Assembly: GCA_021732215.1 (NCBI GenBank)
Contig: JAKFVL010000032.1
Span: forward strand, 186,001 to 250,000
Length of the DNA stretch: 64,000 nucleotides
Source: Hyphomicrobiales bacterium
GTDB taxonomy: Bacteria > Pseudomonadota > Alphaproteobacteria > Rhizobiales > Xanthobacteraceae
Direction: 5' to 3'
The notes under the pieces were generated by a model, which worked only from the letters and a program-made list of their open reading frames with translations, was not told the DNA's origin and did no database searches. Made by a program: the position numbers and the translations under genes. Below, piece after piece: positions 17,953-27,255 of this stretch (positions are counted from its first letter, which is position 1; the number at the start of each line of letters is the position of its first letter).

Positions 17953-19018
17953 GATTGCCGCGATCGCATTCACGGTGCTGGCCGCGATCCTTGCGGGGCC
18001 GGTACCATCCCGCGGGCAGGGTTTCTCCGGTCTCGGCGCCGATCCGGGTGGTTTCGCGCCGGTGGTGCGTGGCCGGGCGCTGATCTTTCCGGCTGATCAC
18101 GGCGCGCATCCGGAACATCGCATCGAATGGTGGTATCTCACCGCCAATCTCAAGGATGCGAGCGGCAACAGCTACGGCGTGCAGTGGACGCTGTTCCGTC
18201 AGGCCGCGATGCCCGGCGCGCAGGGCGAAGGCTGGTCGACGCAACAATTGTGGATGGGACACGCCGCGCTGACCAGCGCGACGACGCATCGCTTCGCGGA
18301 GAAGTTCGCGCGTGGCGGCGTCGGGCAGGCGGGCGTCGAGACCAAGCCGTTCAGTGCGTTCATCGACAACTGGCAGATGAAGGCGCTCTCGCCGGACCCA
18401 TCAGCGCTGGCGCCAACCGAACTGACCGCGTCGGGAAAAGATTTCGCCTATCGCTTGCGGCTCGACAGCGACCGTGGCGTCGTGCTGCAAGGCGATGCGG
18501 GCTACAGCGTCAAATCCGAGCGCGGGCAGGCTTCGTATTATTACAGCCAGCCTTATCTTAGTGTGACCGGAACGATTGTTCTCGATGGCAAGACCATCGA
18601 GGTCACGGGACAAGGCTGGATCGATCGCGAATGGAGCAGCCAGCCGCTGGCCTCCGACCAGACCGGATGGGACTGGTTCTCATTGCATCTGGAGTCCGGC
18701 GAGAAAGTGATGCTGTTCCGGTTGCGCCATGCGGACGGGAAAGACTTTTACGCCGGAAACTGGATCGGGACCGACGGCAAATCCGAGCTGATTGCCGCGA
18801 GCGCCATCGCGATGACGCCGCTCGGCACGACGCAGGTAGCGGGCCGGCCGATCCCGACCGCCTGGCGGATCGCAATTCCATCGCGGGGGCTGAGCGTGGA
18901 AAGCCAACCGCTCAATCCGCAAAGCTGGATGGATACGCGGTTTCAGTATTGGGAAGGTCCGGTCACGGTCAAAGGCACCCAGAACGGGATCGGCTATCTG
19001 GAGATGACAGGCTATTGA
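17942..19018 (+). CDS. AttH-like lipocalin-fold / carotenoid 1,2-hydratase-related secreted protein
   Basis: A 358-residue exported protein. A signal peptide (cleavage near SRG-QG) is followed by the family blocks HPEHRIEWWYLTANL, VQWTLFRQA, WMGHAALT and GQGWIDREWSSQ, which mark the AttH / CrtC-like lipocalin family (from memory). It overlaps the permease gene by 11 bases, so it is made together with the ABC transporter. Family context suggests it handles a lipophilic compound delivered or taken by the transporter; the substrate is not known. No carotenoid genes are nearby, so a hydratase role is unlikely. Confidence 0.88.
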   Translation: MSARIAAIAFTVLAAILAGPVPSRGQGFSGLGADPGGFAPVVRGRALIFPADHGAHPEHRIEWWYLTANLKDASGNSYGVQWTLFRQAAMPGAQGEGWSTQQLWMGHAALTSATTHRFAEKFARGGVGQAGVETKPFSAFIDNWQMKALSPDPSALAPTELTASGKDFAYRLRLDSDRGVVLQGDAGYSVKSERGQASYYYSQPYLSVTGTIVLDGKTIEVTGQGWIDREWSSQPLASDQTGWDWFSLHLESGEKVMLFRLRHADGKDFYAGNWIGTDGKSELIAASAIAMTPLGTTQVAGRPIPTAWRIAIPSRGLSVESQPLNPQSWMDTRFQYWEGPVTVKGTQNGIGYLEMTGY

Positions 19019-19140
19019 TGCGGCTATCGATTGCCGGTCGCATTTAGCTATCACCGGCCGTTTCAGGTATAAGGATGTCCGCTCGCTGATGCATTTACCG
19101 TCTGTATGTTTGTCGTGTTCTTCGCCCGTGTGTTCGCGCC

Positions 19141-21033
19141 ATGCCATTGAGCTTTTCTTTTTTGAAATGCCGTGACCTTATTGTTGTCGCACCGCATGCG
19201 TGGCGGTGGGGCTTAGCTTGGGCATCGGCCGGCCTCGTCCTCTCGCCGGACTCCGTGCTGGCGCAAGAGCGCCTGTCGGCGCTTGCGGCGGCGGTGGGGA
19301 TCCAGACTTTCGTTGTCGCAGTGAGTTGCTTTCTGGTGGGATTCGGCATTGCCACCATTTCGATGCGCCGCAAGGTGCGCCCGCTGGCGGCGGATGCGAC
19401 CCGCGAAGCGAGCCTGCGGCTGCTGGCCGAGCAGCGTCAGGCCGAGGCGCAGGAGGATTATCAGAAGCTGTTCGAAGGATCGGTCGACGGCATCTACGTC
19501 ACCACGCCTCAGGGAGAAATTCTTAACGCCAATCCCGCGCTGGCGCGGATCATGGGTTACGACACCCCGCAACAACTTATCGCGGGCGTCAAGGACGTTG
19601 CCAAAGCCATTTATGTCGATCCGGCGGCGCGCGCAGAATACGAGATGCGCATGAAGCGCGACGGCTTCGTGCGCGAGTACGAATATCAGGTGCGCCAGCG
19701 CAACGGGACGATGCTGTGGCTGTCGGACAGCGCTGGTGTGGTCCGCGATGACGCAGGCAAGGCCGTTCGATATGAAGGCGTGGTGCGCGACATCACCCAT
19801 CAGAAGGAAGTCGATTCCGCGCTCGACGAAACCCGTCATCGTCTGCAGCAGGTGATCGACACGGTTCCGGCCGTCATCAACGTCAAGGATTCCCGGCTGC
19901 GTTACATTCTGATGAATCGCTACATGGCGAAAATCTTCGGCATCGAACCGCATGAGGCGATCGGCAAGACCACGGCCGAACTGATGTCGCGGTACGGCGC
20001 GCGGAAAACCGATTCGCACGATCACCGGGTGCTGGCCAGCCGCACTGAAACCGGCTTTTACGAGGAAGACTACATCGACGTCACTGGCACCACGCGCTCG
20101 TGGATGGTCAACAAACTGCCGGCGCTCGCTGCGGACGGCTCGGTCGATGCCATTTTCACAGTGGCGCTCGATATTTCGGACCGCAAGCGGATCGAGGAGG
20201 AGATGCGCCGTGCCCGCGATGCCTCCGAGGAGGCGCTTCGCAATCTGCGCGAGACCCAGAATTCGCTGATCGAGGCGGAGAAACTCGCAGCGCTCGGCCG
20301 CCTCGTCGCCGGCGTGGCGCACGAGGTCAATAATCCCGTCGGCATCAGCCTGACGGTGGCGTCGTCGCTCGAGCGCCGCAGCCGGATGTTCGCGGCGGAG
20401 GTGGCGCGGGGGGAACTGCGCCGCACCAGCCTCAACGACTTCGTGAAGGCATCCTCGGAAGCGAGCGAACAGCTCGTCACCAATCTCAATCGCGCGGCCG
20501 AGCTGATCCAGTCGTTCAAGCAGGTCGCCGCCGATCGCAACTACTCGGATCGCCGTACCTTCGATATGCGCGACTTGACCGAGCAACTGATCACCAGCCT
20601 GCGGCCCGGCATCGGCAAGCACAACGTCAAGGTCTTGATGGACTGCGAGCCGGACCTGTCCATGACGAGCTATCCGGGTCCCTACGGTCAGGTGCTCACC
20701 AATCTGTTCGTCAATTCGATCACCCATGCGTTTCCCGATCGCGCGCCGGGTGAAATCGACATCAAGGTTCGCCGCGTCAATGAAACCCAGGTCGAGTTGT
20801 TGTTCTCCGACAACGGTTGCGGCATGACGCCGGATGTCCGCCGTCAAGCGTTCGATCCGTTTTTCACCACCCGCCGCGATCAGGGCGGCACCGGCCTCGG
20901 CCTGCACATCGTCTACAATCTCGTCACCAACCGTCTCGGCGGACGCATCAGCATGCGCTCGGAAGCCGGCAAGGGCACGCACGTCCAGATCGTGCTGCCG
21001 AAGGTCGCGCCGCTGGAGCAGGCCGCCGAATAG
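19141..21033 (+). CDS. PAS-domain sensor histidine kinase (orphan)
   Basis: A 630-residue membrane sensor kinase: an N-terminal hydrophobic region (about 14-75), two PAS domains (about 105-222 and 225-350), a coiled linker, a phospho-acceptor helix with H394 in GVAHEVNNPVGI, and a HATPase domain with DNGCGMTP, FDPFFTTRR and GTGLGLHIV (to about 620). No response regulator is adjacent, so the partner is unknown. The catalytic core from the EKLAALG motif onward is strikingly like that of the kinase at 40918-43014 (AHEVNNP-GISLTVASS), so the two are paralogues with different sensors. The start has no good ribosome-binding site and may be elsewhere in the first 60 codons. Confidence 0.92.
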   Translation: MPLSFSFLKCRDLIVVAPHAWRWGLAWASAGLVLSPDSVLAQERLSALAAAVGIQTFVVAVSCFLVGFGIATISMRRKVRPLAADATREASLRLLAEQRQAEAQEDYQKLFEGSVDGIYVTTPQGEILNANPALARIMGYDTPQQLIAGVKDVAKAIYVDPAARAEYEMRMKRDGFVREYEYQVRQRNGTMLWLSDSAGVVRDDAGKAVRYEGVVRDITHQKEVDSALDETRHRLQQVIDTVPAVINVKDSRLRYILMNRYMAKIFGIEPHEAIGKTTAELMSRYGARKTDSHDHRVLASRTETGFYEEDYIDVTGTTRSWMVNKLPALAADGSVDAIFTVALDISDRKRIEEEMRRARDASEEALRNLRETQNSLIEAEKLAALGRLVAGVAHEVNNPVGISLTVASSLERRSRMFAAEVARGELRRTSLNDFVKASSEASEQLVTNLNRAAELIQSFKQVAADRNYSDRRTFDMRDLTEQLITSLRPGIGKHNVKVLMDCEPDLSMTSYPGPYGQVLTNLFVNSITHAFPDRAPGEIDIKVRRVNETQVELLFSDNGCGMTPDVRRQAFDPFFTTRRDQGGTGLGLHIVYNLVTNRLGGRISMRSEAGKGTHVQIVLPKVAPLEQAAE

Positions 21034-21110
21034 AAGCCCCTCTTGCTGTTGCCATGCGGCCTCCGGTCTGGTGAGTTGGAGCCACAAAAAGCCAGAGGGA
21101 GAGAAACATC

Positions 21111-21509
21111 ATGCGCGTGCTGCAACCCGCTGACTGGTCAAAACCCCGCGGCTTTGCCCATGGCTTTGAGTTCGACGCGCCGGGCCGCTGGGTCGTGCTG
21201 GCCGGCCAGACCGGCGGCGACGAGAGCGGCAACTATCCCGACGACATGGGTGCGCAGGTCGGCAATGCGCTGAAACGCATTGGCAAGCTCTTGAGCGAAG
21301 CCGGCGCGGGACCAGAGCATATCGTGCGGCTCAACTGGTACATCACCGACAAGGCGGCCTATGAGGCCGCCGGCGCCGGCATCGGTGCGGCGTGGAAGGA
21401 AACGCTCGGCCGGAATTTTCCGCCGGCGACGCTACTGTATATCTCCGGCCTCGTGGACAGCCGCGCCAAGGTCGAGATCGAAGTGACGGCCTTCGTTCCC
21501 AAAAGCTGA
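21111..21509 (+). CDS. RidA/YjgF-family protein
   Basis: A 132-residue member of the RidA superfamily, which includes 2-aminoacrylate/imine deaminases. The fold pattern and the C-terminal VEIEVTAFVP segment are clear. The arginine of the catalytic P-A-R-T motif of true RidA appears to be missing: the protein has P-P-A-T-L-L at that point. It therefore probably belongs to one of the non-deaminase Rid subfamilies. A GGGAGA ribosome-binding site precedes ATG 21111. The ornithine-cyclodeaminase-family gene follows 21 bp downstream, so the pair may act on imine intermediates of an amino acid (inference). Confidence 0.88.
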   Translation: MRVLQPADWSKPRGFAHGFEFDAPGRWVVLAGQTGGDESGNYPDDMGAQVGNALKRIGKLLSEAGAGPEHIVRLNWYITDKAAYEAAGAGIGAAWKETLGRNFPPATLLYISGLVDSRAKVEIEVTAFVPKS

Positions 21510-21530
21510 GATGGCAAATCCCTGAAGCCG

Positions 21531-22502
21531 ATGAGCGCCACGTCCGTTCCCGTCATCGATGCGGCCACCGTCGCGCGGCTTCTCGACTATCCCGGTCTGG
21601 TGACGGCGCTGCGCCGGGCGTTCGTTGCGCCGCCGATCGTGCCGTTGCGGCATTCGATTGCGTTTCCGCAAACGCCGACGTCGCATGCGGGGACGCTGCT
21701 GGTGATGCCGGCGGTCCAGCCCGGCAGCCTGATGGCGGTAAAGCTCGTCAGCATTCATCCGAGCCATGCCGGCCGCGAGGGCGGCGCATTGCGCTCGACC
21801 TATCTGGCGCTCGATGCGGCCAGCGGCGACATCCGCGGCCTGATCGACGGTCACGCGCTGACCGTGCGGCGGACGGCGGCGACGTCCGTGCTGGCGGCGA
21901 TGGAGCTGGCGCGGCCTTCGCCGGATGTGCTGCTGATCGTCGGCTCCGGTGAAATCGCGCATGCGCTGGCGGATGCGTACCTCGAACTGATGAAGCCGCG
22001 CCTGATCCGGATCTGGAGCCGGCGCGACGAACAGGCCAGGCGGTTCGCTGCCGAACTTGCCGCCCGCGGTGTCGCCACCGAGCCGGTCACCGATCTGCGC
22101 AAGGCCGTGCCGACGGCCGATATCATCACCACGGCCACGCTGTCCGAAGCGCCTCTCATTTTCGGCGCCGATGTGCGCGAGGGGAGCCATGTCGATCTGG
22201 TCGGCGGCTTTCGCCCGGAGATGCGGGAATCCAACGACGACCTGATCGCCCGGGCGCGGGTGATCGTCGACGTCGAAACCACATTGAAAGAGGCCGGCGA
22301 TATTGCATCCCCGCTGGCGGCAGGCCGGGTCGCAGCGGCCTCTATCGCGACGCTTGCCGACGTCCTCGAACGCCGCAGGCCTGGCCGGATAACCTCAGCG
22401 GACGTGACGGTATTCAAGTCAGCGGGTCATGCCCTGGAAGACATGGCTGCTGCGGAGCTGGTATTTGCGAGGCACGCGGACCTGTGCCGGCATTCACCCT
22501 GA
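21531..22502 (+). CDS. Ornithine cyclodeaminase / mu-crystallin family protein
   Basis: A 323-residue NAD(P)-dependent enzyme of the family that includes ornithine and alanine/ketimine dehydrogenases. Visible are the active-site Lys in MAVKLVSIHP, the Arg in TVRRTAATS, the nucleotide-binding GSGEIAHAL (close to the usual GTGxQA) and VDLVGGFRPEMRE, which is the reductase-type (mu-crystallin-like) form. The exact reaction is unknown; a cyclic-imine or ketimine reductase is as likely as a cyclodeaminase. It lies 21 bp after the RidA-family gene in the same direction. Confidence 0.88.
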   Translation: MSATSVPVIDAATVARLLDYPGLVTALRRAFVAPPIVPLRHSIAFPQTPTSHAGTLLVMPAVQPGSLMAVKLVSIHPSHAGREGGALRSTYLALDAASGDIRGLIDGHALTVRRTAATSVLAAMELARPSPDVLLIVGSGEIAHALADAYLELMKPRLIRIWSRRDEQARRFAAELAARGVATEPVTDLRKAVPTADIITTATLSEAPLIFGADVREGSHVDLVGGFRPEMRESNDDLIARARVIVDVETTLKEAGDIASPLAAGRVAAASIATLADVLERRRPGRITSADVTVFKSAGHALEDMAAAELVFARHADLCRHSP

Positions 22503-22593
22503 GTACAGGTTCGCTGGTGCATGGCAGACGGTGCTGCTGCGTTGACCTGTCGCATGCGACCGGAACCCGCTACGCAATAGGCTAGCGAAGGGC

Positions 22594-22812
22594 ATGAGGA
22601 TCAAGGACGTGAAACCGTTTGTTGCCGTTCTGGCAGTTCTCGGAGTTTTGGTGCTGTTACCGGCCGCCGCGGAGGCTCGAGAATATCGCTGGTGCGCCTT
22701 CATGAAGAAGGGCGCGCGGATCTGCGCCTATGACAAGTTTTCCCGGTGCATGAATTCGCCGGGCCGCGCCACCTGCTCGCGCAATCCGCGTTTCAGCGCC
22801 AGCGTGCGCTGA
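22594..22812 (+). CDS. Small secreted DUF3551-like protein
   Basis: A 72-residue protein with an N-terminal signal peptide or anchor (about 8-27, cleavage near AEA-RE). A short cysteine-containing mature part follows, with the pattern R-x-W-C...C...C-M...C, as in the DUF3551 proteins that occur in many copies in Bradyrhizobium relatives. GAAGGG precedes ATG 22594. Function unknown. Its stop is 4 bp from the stop of the convergent gene at 22817. Confidence 0.7.
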   Translation: MRIKDVKPFVAVLAVLGVLVLLPAAAEAREYRWCAFMKKGARICAYDKFSRCMNSPGRATCSRNPRFSASVR

Positions 22813-22816
22813 TCGT

Positions 22817-23056
22817 TCAGGCCGCCAGTTCGTAGGCGCTCTGGATTTCGGTGACGATATCGGTCGTTTCGAAGATCGCCTCTGCCGGCACCTTCTCCAG
22901 ACTGACGGTCCAGTTGATGCCGCGGGAGTTGCGCGGGATGCCGAGCACTTCAAGCTGCACATCCCGGCAAAGCGGGTGGTTCCACAGCACGGTCAGAAGC
23001 CGCATCTCGATCTCGTCACGGGTCGCGGGGGTGCGGGTGCTATGGGCGTGATGCAT
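22817..23056 (-). CDS. Small conserved-looking protein of unknown function
   Basis: A 79-residue soluble protein from ATG 23056, with GAGGA about 9 bases upstream. The frame is open to 23107, but that extension is His/Arg-rich and less protein-like. The mature part (IEMRLLTVLWNHPLCRD, then an acidic helix ending DIVTEIQSAYELAA) looks like a real folded alpha/beta protein with a normal amino-acid mix. I do not recognise the family. Confidence 0.55.
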   Translation of the reverse strand: MHHAHSTRTPATRDEIEMRLLTVLWNHPLCRDVQLEVLGIPRNSRGINWTVSLEKVPAEAIFETTDIVTEIQSAYELAA

Positions 23057-23223
23057 GTGATGACATCCTCGATGCGTCGCTGCTGTCCGGCCTCCAATCT
23101 CGGACAATTATGGTTATCGAAGTCTTAACGGCGCTGGTTCCGCCCGGTCGCGCTGCCGGGAGGTAACGAATTGGCAAGCAATTCATGGTTACCAATTCAT
23201 GAACCAACCCGAGGGCCACGGCC

Positions 23224-23958
23224 GTGAGCGAATCGACACCTTCCAACGTTGAACCGTCATCAGAAAGCGCGGGTTCCGGAGCGGGAACCAATCTGGCGGT
23301 GTGGACGCCCTCAGATGAAAAGGGATTCGCCGGCGATACCATTTCGAGCGAGCCGACCGGCTCGGCGAGTAGCGGCTTCAAGCGTGGCCGGAACAGGATC
23401 GCGGCCATTGCACTGATCGCGGCCGGTATCGGCGCTGTCGGCGGCGCGCTGGCCAGCGAAGGTGTGCGTTTCTGGTTGTCGCCAGGCGAAGACGCGACCG
23501 CGGCGATGGCGCAGGATGTCAATCTGCTGAAGGACGCGCTCCATCGCGTGAAGGGTGAAGTCGCTTCGCTCAAGACCACGGCCGATCAGGCCGCCAAGGC
23601 GAGTACGCAGGTCGGCAAGATCGGCGATCGGCTCGACCGCATTGAAAAGGCGCAGGCCGAACCGGCCGCGAAGATCGCAAAACTGTCCGAGGCCGTCGAC
23701 AAGCTGAAGGCGCAACCCGCTCCGGACGTGACCGGTTCGATTCCCGAACCCAGGCAGGAGCCGAAGAAGCCGCCGATCCTCGACGGCTGGGCGCTGCGCG
23801 ATATCCAGAACGGCATTGCCCTGGTTCAAGGCCCGCAGGGACTGTTCGATGTGGAGCCCGGCGATCCGCTGCCCGGCCTCAATCGCGTCGAGGCGATCCG
23901 CCGCGAAGGCGGCCGCTGGGTCGTCGTCACCAAGAAGGGCTGGATCGTTACGCGCTAG
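23224..23958 (+). CDS. Single-span membrane protein with coiled coil, unknown function
   Basis: 244 residues from GTG 23224. A Ser/Glu-rich N-terminus (1-55), one membrane helix (about 59-79), a coiled-coil stretch (about 97-165), a Pro-rich linker (165-186) and a compact C-terminal domain (186-244) with W189, the GIALVQGPQGLFDV stretch and a final KKGWIVTR. The C-terminal domain is probably periplasmic. I do not recognise a named family, although similar layouts occur in alphaproteobacterial envelope proteins. It stands alone between small intergenic gaps. Confidence 0.75.
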   Translation: MSESTPSNVEPSSESAGSGAGTNLAVWTPSDEKGFAGDTISSEPTGSASSGFKRGRNRIAAIALIAAGIGAVGGALASEGVRFWLSPGEDATAAMAQDVNLLKDALHRVKGEVASLKTTADQAAKASTQVGKIGDRLDRIEKAQAEPAAKIAKLSEAVDKLKAQPAPDVTGSIPEPRQEPKKPPILDGWALRDIQNGIALVQGPQGLFDVEPGDPLPGLNRVEAIRREGGRWVVVTKKGWIVTR

Positions 23959-24074
23959 AACTCGCAGCAAGCGCGGTGACAGATTTCTGACGGCTTTGAC
24001 CTGTTCTGGATCTTCGCCAAACTGCCTACGTCTTCGATCTCGACAACGCACATCAATCGCGGCACGTTCTGGCG

Positions 24075-24851
24075 ATGAGTAAGCGTTCCGACACAGGCTT
24101 GAAGAGCATCGGGCTTCTGCTGCTCGCGTTGGCGCTGGCGGGTCTCGTGATCGCCGCCGGACCGGTTGTCGTCGCTCCCGGACAGATCACAGCGTCGGAC
24201 TGGCTCCTTTTTGCAGGACCATTGCTTGGGGTCACTGTCGCGATCGCGGCTGTCTATCTCGGCTGGCGTGGCTACCTGGAGCGCCGGGACCTCGATCGCC
24301 GCCTTGCTGAACAGCGCCAGGATGCGGCGCTTGCGGTTGCCATCACGGAGATCGGCAAATTTCTCGATGTCATCGAAGCGATCTGGTGGGGTATCGACCG
24401 CACGCTCGACCAGACCGGAAATCCATCGCTCGACAGCGCGCGGCGCGGCTTTACGGCCGACAGCTTCAACACCCTGCCTGACGTCGAGCGAATTGGAGAA
24501 ATCCGGATCGTCGCAGCGCAGCTCGATCCGTTGCGGCAACAGCGCGTGATGTCGGTGGTGTCGCTGCTGGAACAGGTCTACTATCTGCGCCGACAACTGC
24601 TGGGACGTCCACCGCTCGGCACGCCGCCCGAGCAATGGCAATTGCAGATGTTCGATCTCTGCCGCATCCACTTTTCCCATATCGGCGATTATGTCCGCAA
24701 ACTCGATCCGCAGTTTGCCGCGCGGTTTCAGGACCGCGTGCAGCGTTGCGCGAAGGACCCGGCGACCTCCGACCAGATCGCAAGGGCAAGGGCGAGCTGG
24801 GTGATGGAGGAAGGTCAGATTCTCAGGACAAAACCGCCGACCTTGTCCTGA
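24075..24851 (+). CDS. Two-helix membrane protein with cytoplasmic domain, unknown function
   Basis: 258 residues with two membrane helices (about 9-29 and 43-64), then a charged helical region (YLERRDLDRRLAEQRQDAAL) and a soluble C-terminal domain of about 180 residues. No catalytic motif is seen. Codon use and composition are like the neighbours, so it is probably real. Function unknown. Confidence 0.65.
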   Translation: MSKRSDTGLKSIGLLLLALALAGLVIAAGPVVVAPGQITASDWLLFAGPLLGVTVAIAAVYLGWRGYLERRDLDRRLAEQRQDAALAVAITEIGKFLDVIEAIWWGIDRTLDQTGNPSLDSARRGFTADSFNTLPDVERIGEIRIVAAQLDPLRQQRVMSVVSLLEQVYYLRRQLLGRPPLGTPPEQWQLQMFDLCRIHFSHIGDYVRKLDPQFAARFQDRVQRCAKDPATSDQIARARASWVMEEGQILRTKPPTLS

Positions 24852-24976
24852 GCCTTTCTCCGGCCAGCGTTGTCTGCTGCCGGTTGCTGTCAATGCAAGC
24901 ACATGTCCCGCTTGACGTTTTGGTTTCAAGCCCGTGTTATGCGGCCCCGCCTGCACAAGACCCCGGAGAGGGATCG

Positions 24977-25351
24977 ATGCCAAGTCGCGAGCGCGTTCAG
25001 GAATTTATCGCCACCGTCGAGAGCGGCGATCATGTCGGCGCCATCGAACGCTTTTACACCGAAGACGCCAGCATGCAGGAAAACAGTGCGACCCCTCGGA
25101 TGGGCCGCACGTTGCTCGTGGAATTCGAGAAGGCCGCTCTTTCGCGTCTGAAAGAGATGAAAACCCGCAAGGTGAAAACCTGGCTGCTCGACGGCGATCA
25201 CGTCGTCATCAACTGGGTGTTCGAGATGACGGATCACAACGGCCATACCCGTATTCTCGACGAGCTCGCCCTGCAGGAATGGAACGGCGACCGCATCCAG
25301 CACGAGCGCTTCTATTACGATTCGGCGCGGCTGAAGCAGCAAGTGGCCTGA
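24977..25351 (+). CDS. SnoaL/NTF2-like fold protein
   Basis: A 124-residue cone-fold protein of the NTF2/SnoaL type: the helical start VQEFIATVESGDHVGAIERFYTEDASMQEN and the later HERFYYDSARL strand are characteristic. Such proteins act as small isomerases, cyclases or binding proteins; no specific activity can be read. GGAGAGGG (24965-24972) precedes ATG 24977. The frame is open further upstream, but that part overlaps the previous gene. The MFS gene begins 17 bp downstream. Confidence 0.82.
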   Translation: MPSRERVQEFIATVESGDHVGAIERFYTEDASMQENSATPRMGRTLLVEFEKAALSRLKEMKTRKVKTWLLDGDHVVINWVFEMTDHNGHTRILDELALQEWNGDRIQHERFYYDSARLKQQVA

Positions 25352-25368
25352 GCGGAGCCGGCATCATC

Positions 25369-26610
25369 ATGGATGGGTCGCCTTTAAGGCCGCCGGTCGA
25401 CGAAACGTCGTTCCGCTACCCGGGCTGGCGCGCGGTCGTCGTCTGCTTTCTGCTGGCGACGTTCGCGTGGGCTTATGCGTTCTACGGCCAGAGCGTCTAC
25501 CTCGCCGAATTCCAGCGGCTCTACGGCTGGCCGGCGTCGCTAGTTGCGACCGCAACCTCCGCCTTCTATCTGTTCGGCGCTTTGCTGGTGGTGTTCGTCA
25601 GCGACGCGATCCGCATCGTCGGCCTGCGTGCTTGTCTCCTGATCGGCGTCGGCTTCATGGCCGTGGCGACGGCCGCGATCGGGTGGGTCACGTCACCGTT
25701 GCAGCTTTATCTGGCTTACGCGCTGCTCTCCATCGGCTGGGCCGGGATGAGTCTGGGTGCGATCACCAACACGCTCGGAATGTATTTTTCGGCGCGACGC
25801 GGGCTAGCGATCAGCCTCGCGCTGAACGGCGCCAGTATCGGCGGCGTCATTGGTGTGCCGCTGCTTGTTTTCGCTGTGCAGGCTTACGGCTTCTCCGCGA
25901 CCATGCTGGCGGCTTCGGTCATTCTGGTTCTGGTCATGGTGCCTGCAATTCTGTTCGGCATTGGCGAGCCGCCCATGCGCCTGTCCGATACGGCGCCGGC
26001 GGCCGGTGTGCCGGCGCAGTCGGCGACTGCGGTTCGCGCAGCGGCGTTTCGCAGCCTGCCGTTCTGGACCATCTCGATTCCGTTCGCGTTCGTATTGTTT
26101 TCGCAGGTCAGCTTTATCGTTCACCAGATTTCATTCATGGACCCGCTGATCGGCCGCGAACGCGCGGCGATCGCTGTGGCGCTGATGACGCTGATGGCGG
26201 TGGTTGGCCGGGTCGGACTGGGCTTCTTCATCGACCGGATCGATCAGCGCAAGGCGTCGTCGGCGCTGTTTCTCAGCCAGGCGATCGCGCTGATCGTGAT
26301 GATCAACATTCATAGCGATCTCGCCCTGCTGCTCGGGAGCGCGGTGTTCGGATTGACCGTCGGCAACGCGATCACCTTGCCCGCGCTGATCATCCAACGC
26401 GATTTCGACGCGCGCTCGTTTGGCGTGCTGGTCAGTCTCGTGACCGCGATCAATCAGGTGACCTATGCGTTCGGCCCCGGATTGATCGGACTGTTGCGCG
26501 ATCTCACGGGCAGTTATGGAGCGGCTTTTTATCTCAACGTCGTGCTGGAGATTGCGGCTGCGGTGATCGTGCTGGTCAAGGGCCGCGCCGTATTGCCTGA
26601 CGCGCGCTGA
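25369..26610 (+). CDS. MFS transporter
   Basis: A 413-residue 12-helix carrier of the major facilitator superfamily. It opens with a short cytoplasmic tail and YPGWRAVVVCFLLATF, and has an RRGLAISLALNGASIGG motif in helix 4-5 and the FIDRIDQRK loop in the second half. The layout resembles monocarboxylate-type MFS proteins like the one at 7202. Substrate unknown. ATG 25369 is chosen; upstream in-frame sequence overlaps the SnoaL-like gene. Convergent with the VOC gene at 26632. Confidence 0.88.
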   Translation: MDGSPLRPPVDETSFRYPGWRAVVVCFLLATFAWAYAFYGQSVYLAEFQRLYGWPASLVATATSAFYLFGALLVVFVSDAIRIVGLRACLLIGVGFMAVATAAIGWVTSPLQLYLAYALLSIGWAGMSLGAITNTLGMYFSARRGLAISLALNGASIGGVIGVPLLVFAVQAYGFSATMLAASVILVLVMVPAILFGIGEPPMRLSDTAPAAGVPAQSATAVRAAAFRSLPFWTISIPFAFVLFSQVSFIVHQISFMDPLIGRERAAIAVALMTLMAVVGRVGLGFFIDRIDQRKASSALFLSQAIALIVMINIHSDLALLLGSAVFGLTVGNAITLPALIIQRDFDARSFGVLVSLVTAINQVTYAFGPGLIGLLRDLTGSYGAAFYLNVVLEIAAAVIVLVKGRAVLPDAR

Positions 26611-26631
26611 CGATGACGCCCGAAATGACGG

Positions 26632-27144
26632 CTAAACCAGAGCCGGCTCGCGCAGCAGATTGTCGATATCGAGCCGGTGCGTGTACATCCGGATGCCGCC
26701 CTCGGCGTCCTGCGGCCATTGCTCGCGCGGCTTGTCCCAGTACAACTCGACGCCGTTCTCGTCCGGATCGCGCAGATAAAGCGCTTCGCTGACACCGTGG
26801 TCGCTGGCGCCGTCGAGCGCGATGCCTGCCGCCATCACGCGCCGCAGCGCATCGGCCAGAGCCGGACGGGTCGGGTAAACGATCGCGGTGTGAAACAGCC
26901 CGGTCGTGCCGGGCGCGGGCGGCGAACCGCCTTTGCTCTCCCACGTATTGAGGCCGATGTGGTGGTGATAGTCGCCGGCGGCGATGAATGCGACCTCGTC
27001 GCCGCGCCGAATGATGATCTTGAAGCCGAGCACGCCATGATAGAAGCCGAGCGCCCGGTCGATGTTTGCGACTTTGAGGTGGACATGGCCGATCCGCGCG
27101 CCGGCGCTGATCGGCTGATGGTCTGGGCCGGATGTGTTGCTCAT
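26632..27144 (-). CDS. VOC-family ring-cleaving-dioxygenase-like protein
   Basis: A 170-residue protein of the vicinal-oxygen-chelate fold. The metal triad expected for the type I extradiol dioxygenase / CatE branch is present: H22 (GHVHLKV), H85 (LFHTAI) and E133 (GVELYWD). It is a one-module-pair protein, much shorter than classical catechol 2,3-dioxygenases (about 300 residues), so ring cleavage should not be assumed. The next gene on the same strand (27301, carboxymuconolactone-decarboxylase family) makes an aromatic-related role plausible. Confidence 0.82.
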   Translation of the reverse strand: MSNTSGPDHQPISAGARIGHVHLKVANIDRALGFYHGVLGFKIIIRRGDEVAFIAAGDYHHHIGLNTWESKGGSPPAPGTTGLFHTAIVYPTRPALADALRRVMAAGIALDGASDHGVSEALYLRDPDENGVELYWDKPREQWPQDAEGGIRMYTHRLDIDNLLREPALV

Positions 27145-27255
27145 GACGGCCTATCTATGGGCTGACCTGCGAAGTGCCAGAGCGCAATGCTGAAATTGAT
27201 CCAAGGCGCGATGAGACTGGGATGAATCGTCATCGCGCTTTAGGTTGTTGTTTGA

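Noticed and set aside
19213-21087. A 624-codon open frame opposite the PAS kinase
   Set aside because: Same shadow effect: low-complexity Arg/His/Ala composition and no motif, while the plus strand encodes a complete kinase.
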